A stretch of 10,037 bases of DNA from Oscillospiraceae bacterium (GCA_029068025.1 JAIEDJ010000254.1:1-10037); one strand, 5' to 3'. Numbered from the stretch's first letter, positions 1-7,283 are shown. Notes: a model not told the origin generated them from the sequence alone. Translations and numbers: made by a program.

Positions 1-434
1 AGACCCGTGCGCGGATCCATCAAAAACCCGACACGGATCCACCCCTCGGGATTAAGGATCTCCTCGCGCGTAAGATTTCCGCTGTCAACCTTATCCACCG
101 CAACCATCAAGTCGTCAAAGTTCGGGAAACGTTCTTTTCCGCCATAATATTCGTATATAATACGTGCACAGCTTGGAGTAATGCGGCTCTCGCCCTTGTA
201 CTTGCCCTTGTAGCGATTGCGCTCCTCCTCGCTTGAGTGGTGATCAAACCACAAACCGCAGCCCTCAACAAACGGAACATTCGCCAGGCAGTCATTTTCC
301 GTAACCGGGATAAGACCGTCCTGCAGATCCTTCGGATGTGCAAACGTCCAGCTGTCGACCACGTCGGCGCAGAGCAAAAGCGCACCACAAGCCAATCCGT
401 CAAAATCCGAACGAGTAATCAATCGCATTGCCAT
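1..434 (-). CDS. DHH-family phosphoesterase, C-terminus cut by window edge
   Basis: The minus strand stays open for 144 codons from an ATG at 434 to the left edge. The N-terminus reads MAMRLITRSDFDGLACG, with DHH motif I (D10-F-D12-G). The family-naming D64-H65-H66 follows in a WFDHHSS context, and a later acidic motif VDKVDSG lies at 113-119. These Asp and His residues bind the two metals in DHH phosphoesterases (RecJ, nanoRNase, exopolyphosphatase-like). The protein should hydrolyse a phosphoester or phosphoanhydride in the cytoplasm, but the substrate cannot be told from this half; the DHHA1 substrate domain would lie outside the window. GAGG at 443-446 sits 8 bases before the first ATG, which favours it over the in-frame ATG at 428. 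The gene has its own promoter and is not in an operon with the genes to its right. Family call firm, specific enzyme open. Confidence 0.85.
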   Translation of the reverse strand, partial: MAMRLITRSDFDGLACGALLLCADVVDSWTFAHPKDLQDGLIPVTENDCLANVPFVEGCGLWFDHHSSEEERNRYKGKYKGESRITPSCARIIYEYYGGKERFPNFDDLMVAVDKVDSGNLTREEILNPEGWIRVGFLMDPRTG

Positions 435-502
435 AGCCAATACCTCACTATTCTGCTTCGCCTTAGACATACATACGTATATCAGGCTAAAATACTATTT
501 TT

Positions 503-531
503 ATTATATCATGTCCCGATATAAAAATCAA
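503..531 (-). promoter_or_regulatory. Sigma-A promoter of the DHH phosphoesterase gene
   Basis: On the minus strand a -35 box TTGATT (526-531) is separated by exactly 17 bases from a perfect -10 box TATAAT (503-508). Transcription would start near 496, giving a leader of about 60 bases before the ATG at 434. A 14-base perfect palindrome GCTTTTTAAAAAGC (533-546) lies just upstream of the -35 box and could be an operator or an UP-like A/T element. This is a reading of consensus, not measured activity. Confidence 0.75.
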
Positions 532-600
532 GGCTTTTTAAAAAGCATAATAACTAATTTTTCGGAAAATAATTGTGCATAATTACCATGCTTATCAAAA

Positions 601-765
601 CTAGTGTGCTGTCCCTTTCAAAATTAACAATAGACGCGCAGCAATTTTTTCCGTACGCAAGGCGAAAATTCGCAGATGTACTTGCTGTACCTCAAGAATT
701 TTCAAGGAAGCGTATGGGAAAAAGGGCAAGCGGATATGTTAATTTTGAGTGAGACAGTACACTAG
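601..765. mobile_element. 165-bp imperfect palindrome, MITE-like element with CTAG ends
   Basis: The two ends are inverted copies: the first 29 bases from 601 match the reverse complement of the last 29 (ending 765) at 25 positions, including CTAGTGT, CTGTC and CAAAATTAACA. The inner parts also pair imperfectly (for example TACGC and GAAAATTC with their complements) up to an apex hairpin GTAC-TTGCT-GTAC centred near 684, so the whole block folds on itself. It has no open reading frame of note. Both ends are CTAG. IS630-type transposons are known to insert at CTAG and duplicate TA, so the mobile part may be 604-762 with TA duplications at 602-603 and 763-764. The symmetry of the palindrome itself could give the same picture. 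Transcribed from the gene on its right, it would form a very long hairpin followed by TTTT and could end that transcript. Confidence 0.6.
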
Positions 766-766
766 G

Positions 767-3400
767 TCACAGTACAGTCCTGCGGAGCTTTATCTTCTCA
801 AAAATGCCCAGCTTGGCTTCAAGCGCGTTGTAAAGCTGCTCAAGCAGACGTGCCATACCCTCGCATTCCGTATCGTGAATATCCCTTTTGCCGAACGCCA
901 CCGCCTCCAGCATATCCTTGTTTGCCGTGAAGGCGCAGCGAAGCGTTGTCTCTGCCCTGCGGTAGAACTGCTCCGGCAGCTCTCCGTTTTTCGGAATAAG
1001 TCCGCCGACCTCAAGCAGCGCAATGATCTTATCAAGAATAATATTTGCCTTTCTCTCCCGGCAGTACCGCCGAAGTGCCTTCCGCGCACGCTTTTCCAAT
1101 GTTCTGTATCCATGCATAACCAAAAGCACCAGCGCAATGACCGCGGCAACAAGCAGTATTATCAGAATATACGGAAGAATGTTTATGCTCTGCTTCTCCG
1201 ATTCCGCATACGAGCTGTCACGATCATCATTGCCGCTGCTTTGTCCGCTGCCGGAAGAACGGCTTTCGCTGTCGGATGACTCTCTGCTGTGCTCCGACGA
1301 CGACGGCTCTGACGATTCCTCCGAGGAACTGTTGCCGCTTGAAGAACCGGAGGACTCGGGTCTGCTGTTCGATGTGCCGGGATTAAACGAAAACAATGAC
1401 GTGCTGGTAGGATCGAACGTCACCCACCCAAGCTCGTCCAGATAAACCTCGCACCAGGCATGAAGATTTTTGGAACGCAGAACAGTCGGAGTTCCGCCGC
1501 TCGGAGGAGCGACAAATCCAGTGCAGTATCTCGCGGGGATACCAAGCGAGCGGAGCATAAGCGTCATAGATGTAGCGTACAGTGCGCAGTGACCGCTTTT
1601 TGTCTCCGTAAGAAAGCTCTCGATAGGTCTGCTTTTATCGACCTCAGCATCCAGCGAGTATGTGTAATTATTCACCAGATATGTGCAGATCACGTCCGCT
1701 ATACGATAGTTCTTCTCGCGTTCGCTGATCTCCTCATCCAGATACAGTTCGTGTATGGTATCCATCATCCCGCTAGACGCCAGAAAGCTGATCATAAATT
1801 TCCTGTCATCTTCGGAAATGCTCAGAAACGCGCTGTTTATGTAATTTCTGTACGGCTCCACCAGCTCATACTCGCTCAGGAACGAGTTCATAACGCCATT
1901 AAAATCCCATTCGTCCACCGCGTTGATGGATTCCTTCAGATACTCCAGATCGCTTTCGGATGCGTTGCCGTCCTGATTGGAGAATTTCGCGACCATCGCC
2001 GTACACTCCACCCTGTCGATCTTTTTAAACCTGGAGTTCACGCGCGCGACAAAATCGCCGTAAATGTCAAACATCTGATTGTCATAGTATGAATAATCCT
2101 CCGTATAAGCGGGAAGGAAAACAACATCTGTATCGTACAGATACTCCACCGTGATATTTATGCTGTCAATGGTATCGCTGACATAACCGCCGCGCTGCAT
2201 CACACTTTGCAGGATACGCATTTCCGCGGGACGGTAATCACGTCTGAGAACGTTGCCGCTCATACTCCACAGGATAGGCTCATTGTTCACGGGGGTATCC
2301 CATTGGTAGTTGTCAACCAGATTGATCCCATAATCCCCGCGCAGATAAACCGGCACACTTCCCGGATTTGTGACCTTCAGGATCTCGCGGTTGCTGTTTC
2401 CGGGAGAAGTTATGGTCAGAAACGATGAATCATCAAACGGCTCGGTGAAATAGCCGTCAGCTATACCTCCTCCGGGAGACGGAAATATCTCACTTTTTCC
2501 GATATTGGTCACAAACTCATACAGCTTAGTGTAATCAATACCTTGAGAATCCCTCAGCACAACGCTCGTGAGGATACCGATCACCGCAAAGACTGCCGCT
2601 GCGTACATAGAAAGCGAAAAATACTTTGAATAATACGCGGACTTCATCTCCACGCGCTTGATATACGGCGACTTAGCGAGACGGTTTATGAAGCTCCGCT
2701 CATTGAGCGAGGCGGCGTTGCTGTAAGAGCCGCCCTTGCCCGCTCTGAGAGTAAGCCCTTCGAGATAAGCGACCGATGACGCAAACGCGCCCATATACAA
2801 CGCGACGGACGGTATTATCCACCAGTTGAATGTGAATCTTTCCGATATGAATACAGGCACCCACAGCACTATCCAGGTCAGAAACGACGGCAGCGTGTGC
2901 GGCTTTACAAACATTCCCGCCGCGGTGATCATAGCAAACAGCATTATCATCAGCACGGTTCCGAACATAACTCCGTTCAGAAATACGGGATTGTCCAATA
3001 CAAGTTCATATTTATAATGTTCTATCAGAACAGTGCTGCTGACAAACCTTCCGTCCATTACCAGCCATATTGCGTCCGTAAAGTATGTTATCTTATCCGA
3101 AAAGCTTTCCCAACGCAGCCATATGACCGTGCCCGCAATGATCAGAAAAGCGGGTATAGCAAAACGCTTTCTCACAAAGATAAACAGCAGTGAAAAAGCC
3201 GCCGCGAATACAGCGGAAAGTACCGCGCAGACAATGCTGTTTACAGGCAGCGTATACTGCGAGATCACAAACATCATCGCGCATACCGTAACAGCGCAGC
3301 ACAGCAAAACACGCTTCGCCGCCAGCGCCACGGGATTCGGCTTGTTTGTATAATAGCGGTCATAGACCAGCACCACGTCGGAAATACGTTTGTTCTTCAT
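767..3400 (-). CDS. Multi-pass membrane protein with extracellular transglutaminase-like domain (TgpA-like)
   Basis: This 877-residue protein has about six or seven hydrophobic segments in its first 285 residues (roughly 30-48, 54-76, 82-95, 140-163, 170-187, 192-212, 262-282). A long, probably extracytoplasmic region (285-738) follows. It carries the transglutaminase core with all three catalytic residues in order: C605 (SGHCALYA), H647 (LHAWCEVY) and D663 (FDPT). Then comes a Ser/Glu/Asp-rich linker (about 678-733), one more membrane helix (740-763) and a basic, probably cytoplasmic tail of about 110 residues, like the DUF4129 tails of TgpA-type proteins. Members of this superfamily act as transglutaminases or as Cys proteases/amidases; the substrate here is unknown. 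ATG with GGAG (3405-3408) only 4 bases upstream. It lies 24 bases behind the tubulin-like gene and very likely shares its promoter. The usual MoxR and DUF58 partners are not adjacent. The stop codon lies one base from the palindromic element. Confidence 0.85.
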   Translation of the reverse strand: MKNKRISDVVLVYDRYYTNKPNPVALAAKRVLLCCAVTVCAMMFVISQYTLPVNSIVCAVLSAVFAAAFSLLFIFVRKRFAIPAFLIIAGTVIWLRWESFSDKITYFTDAIWLVMDGRFVSSTVLIEHYKYELVLDNPVFLNGVMFGTVLMIMLFAMITAAGMFVKPHTLPSFLTWIVLWVPVFISERFTFNWWIIPSVALYMGAFASSVAYLEGLTLRAGKGGSYSNAASLNERSFINRLAKSPYIKRVEMKSAYYSKYFSLSMYAAAVFAVIGILTSVVLRDSQGIDYTKLYEFVTNIGKSEIFPSPGGGIADGYFTEPFDDSSFLTITSPGNSNREILKVTNPGSVPVYLRGDYGINLVDNYQWDTPVNNEPILWSMSGNVLRRDYRPAEMRILQSVMQRGGYVSDTIDSINITVEYLYDTDVVFLPAYTEDYSYYDNQMFDIYGDFVARVNSRFKKIDRVECTAMVAKFSNQDGNASESDLEYLKESINAVDEWDFNGVMNSFLSEYELVEPYRNYINSAFLSISEDDRKFMISFLASSGMMDTIHELYLDEEISEREKNYRIADVICTYLVNNYTYSLDAEVDKSRPIESFLTETKSGHCALYATSMTLMLRSLGIPARYCTGFVAPPSGGTPTVLRSKNLHAWCEVYLDELGWVTFDPTSTSLFSFNPGTSNSRPESSGSSSGNSSSEESSEPSSSEHSRESSDSESRSSGSGQSSGNDDRDSSYAESEKQSINILPYILIILLVAAVIALVLLVMHGYRTLEKRARKALRRYCRERKANIILDKIIALLEVGGLIPKNGELPEQFYRRAETTLRCAFTANKDMLEAVAFGKRDIHDTECEGMARLLEQLYNALEAKLGIFEKIKLRRTVL

Positions 3401-3424
3401 CTTACTCCAAATTTAGTTTGAATA

Positions 3425-5716
3425 TCAATTGAAAATATGTATCCCATGCTTTTTAAGTGAATCGTTTACATAAGCGTAGCGCATATTTTCCCATTGCTTG
3501 TAATCCTTGAATTTATCGAGCGCAACGTTTCCCATTATCCGCTGTACCATAACGGTAGCGGGAAGCGGGGATTTGTTCCATACATACGCAAGACCGCTGT
3601 GCGCAGCCTTAAGACCCGCGATATCTCCGCTCTTCACATCGCGCGGACAGATTATCCGCACCAGCGGATCCTCCTCGGCGGCAGGCGTTGTAACACGAAC
3701 CCGGCCAAGGCAGCCCTCCAGCGCCGCCGAAACATCCGCTTCCGCGCCAAACAATCCGCAAAGCCCCTCGTAGCCGCCGTTCAGGACCTCGTTGAAGCAC
3801 ATAGCCGTCATAGCCGCAGCCTCCGCCGCAAAGCTCCTTGCGTCATCGCTGTCTGCGGCCTTCAGCAGCTTGCAACGCTTAAACAGGTGCGACGTAGTGG
3901 ATTCGGGCAGCTCGTCGGTAAGCTTTGAAAGAAAAGCAATAACATTCTCCCCGGACGCGTCAAACGCGTCATGTAAAAAGCGGTCATCCTCCGACGGCTT
4001 CATTTCATCGGCGATCCTGTGAAAACGGTCTATCGCGGCGCTGAACAGATCGGTCAGCCGGGACAAATCGTTTGTATAATAATCATTCAGTCTGTTGTGA
4101 AGATCTCTGTAAAGCTCCAGCATGATCCCGCCCGTCAGCTTAGCTCTCAAAGCGTCAGCATAGCGCTTGATCTGATTTATATACCCCTCCGCGGACTTAG
4201 AACCGAACAGACCGAACGTTCCTTTTATGCTGTGCTGTTCTCCCGCAAGCAGCTTTTCCTCACGCGATACTTCGCTGTCCGCTCCGTTGATGGTGTCCTT
4301 CGCCGCGGCAATTGCGGTCTTAAGCTCTGACAGGCACTTTCTCACGATCTCCGCCGCGTAAAACGGACCCTTTTCGTTATCGAGCCGCGCTTCTTCGCAG
4401 ATCCCATGAATATAATCATAGACCTCATTGTTATATATCGAAGCGCCTTGCTTGCACATATCAGCAATGATCTCAACGCGCTCCCCTACATACTTCTTGG
4501 AAGCCTCCGTGCCGTTTTTCAGCGATTTCAGTGAAAACAGCGGATTGAGATTCTCATCATATTCAAATTTCGGCAGATCTCCCGCCTTAGCCGCAATAAT
4601 TAGATCGCTCGGCACGACCTTTCTGCCGATGATCCCCAGTTCCATTTGTCCGGCAGACTTTTTCAGCAGATAATTATAAGTCATAACCACCATCTTAAGC
4701 GCCAGATAGCTTGTCAGCTTTCCCATCGGCACCTCGTCAACCGCAATGCTGCCGCAGATATAGCGGAACGAGTGATTCTCCGCGTTCCCGAGCATATTGT
4801 ACGACAGCAAGCGCTCAGCGTCATCATCGCTCTTGAACACGGGCGCGCAGTCCGCGACGATCTTCAGCGCGATATTCTCCACCGTCGCTTCGTATGTATC
4901 CTCCGCCGCGTTCACCATGCAGGACTGAAACGGCGGCTTGTCGGATGAAAATGTGTAGTTCTCGGCAAACTTCTGTGAATATTTCCTCTTCTGGAACTGA
5001 AATCTGTCCAGCTCCGCCTTCGCAACGATGGTATTCGCGTAGAATATCGCGAGATCTCTGCCGTCCAGACCCTGCAGCAGCGCCGTATCCGCCGCCAGCA
5101 TACACGCGTTCACGGTCACGGGACAGCCCATCGACTTGAACATACCTTTTGCGATATACGCGAGATCTATCATCATTCCGCCGAAAAACGCGTCGCCGAG
5201 GTTTCCCGTAAAGACGATCTCCAACGGCTTCTGTTCATCGGAAAAACCGTTAATAACGTCCCCGAATATTTTCAGTATCTTATCAAAATAGTGAAACAGC
5301 GCCATTCTCGCGCATTGACGCTTGTTAAGTCCGTAAGTGGGCTTTGCGGGGGTATAGTTGCGAAGTCCCTCGTCAAACCATGTCTTTGCCGACTCGGGGA
5401 TCTTTTCGGGATCGTTCAGATACGGATAGACCGCCTCCTCGGGATCTATCTCCAGACGCTCGTCCGCATTGAGCACCGAGCCATTCCCGCTCACATCGAG
5501 ACGTTCCTTCAGACCTATCCCCAAAAAACGAACACGCGACTTGTCACAGGCATAACGGCTCTCTGCGATATCCTTGCATTTAATAAGGATATCCGCGCCG
5601 TTTGCCCCGATCCCTATAACAAACAGTCTTCGGCTTCCGAAATGCGCTTTCTCTCCCGGATACAGCTTCATAATGCGATTATGAGAAAACCATTCAAGTT
5701 TAGCGTTAGTGTCCAA
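3425..5716 (-). CDS. Divergent bacterial tubulin-like protein (Tubulin_2-type)
   Basis: This is a 763-residue soluble protein without signal peptide or membrane helix. An N-terminal nucleotide-binding-like strand and loop FVIGIGANG (32-40) is followed by a strand VRFLGIG (62-68) and by LNKRQCARMALFHYF (130-144), which resembles the 'GRLALF' segment of Tubulin_2 proteins. Then comes LEIVFTGNLGDAFFGGMMIDLAYIAK (split here as 165-180 and 181-190), in the place where the family usually has a GGTGSG loop before 'DLAYL'. Here the loop reads GDAFFGG, so GTP binding may be weak or lost. The C-terminal half is helical and unrecognised. Start is TTG at 5714-5716, chosen because AGAGGGG (5724-5730) sits 7 bases upstream; the next Met (residue 16) has no such site. 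It heads a two-gene unit with the transglutaminase-like membrane protein. Family assignment rests on motif memory and could be wrong; an unrelated Rossmann-like fold is the alternative. Confidence 0.6.
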   Translation of the reverse strand: MDTNAKLEWFSHNRIMKLYPGEKAHFGSRRLFVIGIGANGADILIKCKDIAESRYACDKSRVRFLGIGLKERLDVSGNGSVLNADERLEIDPEEAVYPYLNDPEKIPESAKTWFDEGLRNYTPAKPTYGLNKRQCARMALFHYFDKILKIFGDVINGFSDEQKPLEIVFTGNLGDAFFGGMMIDLAYIAKGMFKSMGCPVTVNACMLAADTALLQGLDGRDLAIFYANTIVAKAELDRFQFQKRKYSQKFAENYTFSSDKPPFQSCMVNAAEDTYEATVENIALKIVADCAPVFKSDDDAERLLSYNMLGNAENHSFRYICGSIAVDEVPMGKLTSYLALKMVVMTYNYLLKKSAGQMELGIIGRKVVPSDLIIAAKAGDLPKFEYDENLNPLFSLKSLKNGTEASKKYVGERVEIIADMCKQGASIYNNEVYDYIHGICEEARLDNEKGPFYAAEIVRKCLSELKTAIAAAKDTINGADSEVSREEKLLAGEQHSIKGTFGLFGSKSAEGYINQIKRYADALRAKLTGGIMLELYRDLHNRLNDYYTNDLSRLTDLFSAAIDRFHRIADEMKPSEDDRFLHDAFDASGENVIAFLSKLTDELPESTTSHLFKRCKLLKAADSDDARSFAAEAAAMTAMCFNEVLNGGYEGLCGLFGAEADVSAALEGCLGRVRVTTPAAEEDPLVRIICPRDVKSGDIAGLKAAHSGLAYVWNKSPLPATVMVQRIMGNVALDKFKDYKQWENMRYAYVNDSLKKHGIHIFN

Positions 5717-5723
5717 AAAACCA

Positions 5724-5730
5724 CCCCTCT
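5724..5730 (-). promoter_or_regulatory. Ribosome binding site that fixes a TTG start
   Basis: AGAGGGG on the minus strand lies 7 bases before TTG (5716-5714). No ATG or GTG in frame nearby has a comparable site, so the tubulin-like protein is most likely started at TTG. Confidence 0.7.
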
Positions 5731-5765
5731 TAATCGAAATGATTTCCTTTATTCAATATAATATC

Positions 5766-5794
5766 AGTATACAACTTTTTTTGCTGTTTGTCAA
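5766..5794 (-). promoter_or_regulatory. Near-consensus sigma-A promoter of the tubulin-like/transglutaminase unit
   Basis: On the minus strand a perfect -35 box TTGACA (5789-5794) and a -10 box TATACT (5766-5771) are separated by exactly 17 bases. The spacer contains a run of seven A. The start should be near 5759, leaving a leader of about 43 bases. The -35 box begins only 4 bases after the stop codon of the VanY-like gene, and no terminator hairpin is seen between them, so some read-through from upstream is possible. Boxes this close to consensus suggest strong, constitutive expression. Confidence 0.85.
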
Positions 5795-5797
5795 GCG

Positions 5798-7036
5798 TCA
5801 GCTTTCAACACCAAGAAATTCGTCCAGCGTAAGTCCGCTGTCGTGAACCAGCCTTGCCGTGCTCTCGCCCAGATAACGCAGATGCCACGGCTCGTACATA
5901 TATCCCGTGATATCGTCCTTGCCAAGCGGATATCTTATAATGAAGCCGTATTCGTGACAGTGAGCCGCGACCCACTTGCCTTCATTTGTATTTCCGTAAC
6001 TCTGGTAAATGCTGGTGATATCGGCGGCAAGCCCCGTCTGGTGCTCACTATGACCCGGACGCGCCGAATATGTGCTCGCGACCGCCTCTCCGTCCTTGTC
6101 GCACCACTTCTTGAATACGGTCTTCTGATACTCATAGCTTCTGAATCCGGAAACCAGCGGCATAGCGTAACCCGATCCATTGCGCATTTTTTGGAGCGCC
6201 GCCTGCAGCTCACCGCTAAGACCGGGATTGTAGGTAGACGGCAGCGCTATCTTCTTGTTACAAATAAGCACGCCTCCGACGTATGTAATTCCGTCTATAA
6301 CAACAGGCTCGGGCGGGATTATTTTTGCCTTAAAGCTGCCCCTGCAGTCGATATCGTCAAAGGAGTTCAAAGACATTGAGCCTTCGCCATAGACCTTCGC
6401 GCCGCTTGATATCGCCATTTCTCCCAGCAGCTCCAGCCCGCCCGAAAGCTCGATCTCGCCGTTCAGCATAAGGCTGCCGCCTTCTTCAATGACGATCTTA
6501 GCACCGTTATTGCACAGCAGCCGCCCGTTGATAAGCAGAGTTTCGCCGTTTGCTACACGAAGTATCTCGCCGCTTGCCACGGTATACAGCTTGTCCGAGT
6601 CCAGCTTTCCGTCAACGATATCGCCCTCTGTATAGGAAATGACCGGTTTTTCGGGAACAGTCGGTTTTTCGGAAGAACTCGGAACTTCTAAGGAACTTGA
6701 TATTACAGAAGAGCTTGAACTTTCAACGGAACCCGAGCTTTCAACAGAGCTCAAGCTTTCAACAGAACTCGAGCTTTCGACAGAGCTCGAGCTTTCAACA
6801 GAGCTTGAACTCTCGGAAGTGTCTGAACTATCCAAAGAACTCGAGCTATCCGAAGAACTTGAACTTTCGGGAGAACTCAGATCCACGGAAGAACCGGACG
6901 TATCTGACGAATTATCAGCGCCTGCCGCCGAACCGTGCTGCCCTTGAACGATCCCCGGATTGCCGTTGTCCGAGCACGCTGTAAGGGTCATAGTCACAGC
7001 CGCCAGAAACGCAGTCAAACAAACGATTTTCTTCAA
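5798..7036 (-). CDS. Lipoprotein D-alanyl-D-alanine carboxypeptidase, VanY-type M15B
   Basis: This 412-residue protein opens with a lipoprotein signal peptide MKKIVCLTAFLAAVTMTLTAC: lipobox L18-T-A-C21, with the lipid on C21. Residues 42-123 form a Ser/Glu/Asp linker built partly from SSSSVE-like hexamers. Residues about 135-235 hold short Gly- and Asn-rich strand repeats resembling a small beta-helix or wall-contact module. The C-terminal domain (about 265-405) is a complete VanY-type peptidase: SGFRS (296-300), zinc motif SEHQTGLAAD with H332 and D339, and EPWH with catalytic E382 and zinc ligand H385. It should remove the terminal D-Ala from peptidoglycan stem peptides on the outer face of the membrane. 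Start is TTG (7034-7036) with AAGGAGG 7 bases upstream. Canonical VanY lacks the linker and middle module. Its own promoter could not be identified; the next gene begins behind a new promoter. Confidence 0.9.
   Translation of the reverse strand: MKKIVCLTAFLAAVTMTLTACSDNGNPGIVQGQHGSAAGADNSSDTSGSSVDLSSPESSSSSDSSSSLDSSDTSESSSSVESSSSVESSSSVESLSSVESSGSVESSSSSVISSSLEVPSSSEKPTVPEKPVISYTEGDIVDGKLDSDKLYTVASGEILRVANGETLLINGRLLCNNGAKIVIEEGGSLMLNGEIELSGGLELLGEMAISSGAKVYGEGSMSLNSFDDIDCRGSFKAKIIPPEPVVIDGITYVGGVLICNKKIALPSTYNPGLSGELQAALQKMRNGSGYAMPLVSGFRSYEYQKTVFKKWCDKDGEAVASTYSARPGHSEHQTGLAADITSIYQSYGNTNEGKWVAAHCHEYGFIIRYPLGKDDITGYMYEPWHLRYLGESTARLVHDSGLTLDEFLGVES
6717..6878. repeat. 18-bp tandem repeat, about nine units, inside the VanY-like gene
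   Basis: Units of 18 bases of the type GAGCTTTCAACAGAGCTC follow each other from 6717 to 6878. The middle ones (6735-6806) are nearly identical and the outer ones more diverged. Read on the minus strand each unit encodes a Ser-rich hexamer (SSSSVE and variants), residues about 53-107. Loss or gain of a unit keeps the reading frame, so the linker length can change by slippage or recombination without breaking the enzyme. Confidence 0.85.
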
Positions 7037-7043
7037 AACAATT

Positions 7044-7050
7044 CCTCCTT
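7044..7050 (-). promoter_or_regulatory. Strong ribosome binding site that fixes a TTG start
   Basis: AAGGAGG on the minus strand, a near-perfect anti-16S match, lies 7 bases before TTG at 7036-7034. The signal peptide begins directly with Met-Lys-Lys from this TTG, which makes the start secure. Confidence 0.85.
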
Positions 7051-7097
7051 GATTTTAAAGAATTTCAAAATACACGTCACCACGGCACGTTCCGCGA

Positions 7098-7145
7098 GCG
7101 TTTTGCAGCGTTTTGCGCACAGCGCATAATGCGTGCATAATGCGT
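7098..7145. repeat. Short direct repeats upstream of the VanY-like gene
   Basis: Two near-identical 10-base copies GCGTTTTGCA / GCGTTTTGCG (7098-7117) are followed by two perfect 11-base copies of GCATAATGCGT (7124-7145). They lie 60 to 110 bases upstream of the start codon, where binding sites for a regulator could be, but short repeats may also arise by slippage. Confidence 0.6.
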
Positions 7146-7151
7146 GCACCT

Positions 7152-7237
7152 AAAGCAACACCGCACCACTCTTCCTATAAAGGTTGAATAGGTTTATTTG
7201 CCATTTTCCCGATTGGGCTCTTGTGCGGTGTTGCTTT
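7152..7237. repeat. 86-bp element with perfect 15-bp inverted ends
   Basis: AAAGCAACACCGCAC (7152-7166) is repeated exactly in inverse orientation at 7223-7237. The 56 bases between can form smaller stems: CCTAT/ATAGG and GCC/GGC around CCC-GATT-GGG. It ends in TTT in both directions. It may be a very short mobile repeat or a structured RNA element in the leader of the VanY-like gene. No duplicated target site was recognised. Confidence 0.6.
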
Positions 7238-7261
7238 CCACTTAGCCGTGCTGACGGTACC

Positions 7262-7283
7262 GGTCGAAATTAAAATTTCGACC
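7262..7283. repeat. 22-base perfect hairpin, copy 1
   Basis: Arms GGTCGAAATT and AATTTCGACC are separated by AA. The same 22 bases occur without change at 7527-7548. This copy is not followed by a T-run in either direction, so it is not a terminator on its own. Confidence 0.75.

Noticed and set aside
107..403. Minus-strand 98-codon open frame
   Set aside because: It is an out-of-frame shadow of the DHH phosphoesterase, whose correct frame carries the DFDG and DHH motifs and a good ribosome binding site.
767..3400. Member of a MoxR-DUF58-transglutaminase operon
   Set aside because: Neither a MoxR-type ATPase nor a DUF58 protein is present next to the gene in this window.
3425..5716. Annotation as FtsZ or TubZ
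   Set aside because: The GGGTGTG/GGTGSG signature is missing and the protein is twice the length of FtsZ; only a distant tubulin-like assignment is defensible.
6717..6878. CRISPR-like array
   Set aside because: The 18-base units are directly adjacent without spacers, lie in a coding frame and encode a Ser-rich linker.
6639..6947. Plus-strand open frame with ELST/ELEL repeats
   Set aside because: It is the antisense reading of the 18-bp repeat in the VanY-like lipoprotein gene; it has no convincing ribosome binding site and the other strand encodes a complete known enzyme.
7051..7085. Promoter GTGACG-17-TAAAAT directly before the VanY-like gene
   Set aside because: The transcript would start inside the ribosome binding site, and the -35 box is a weak match.
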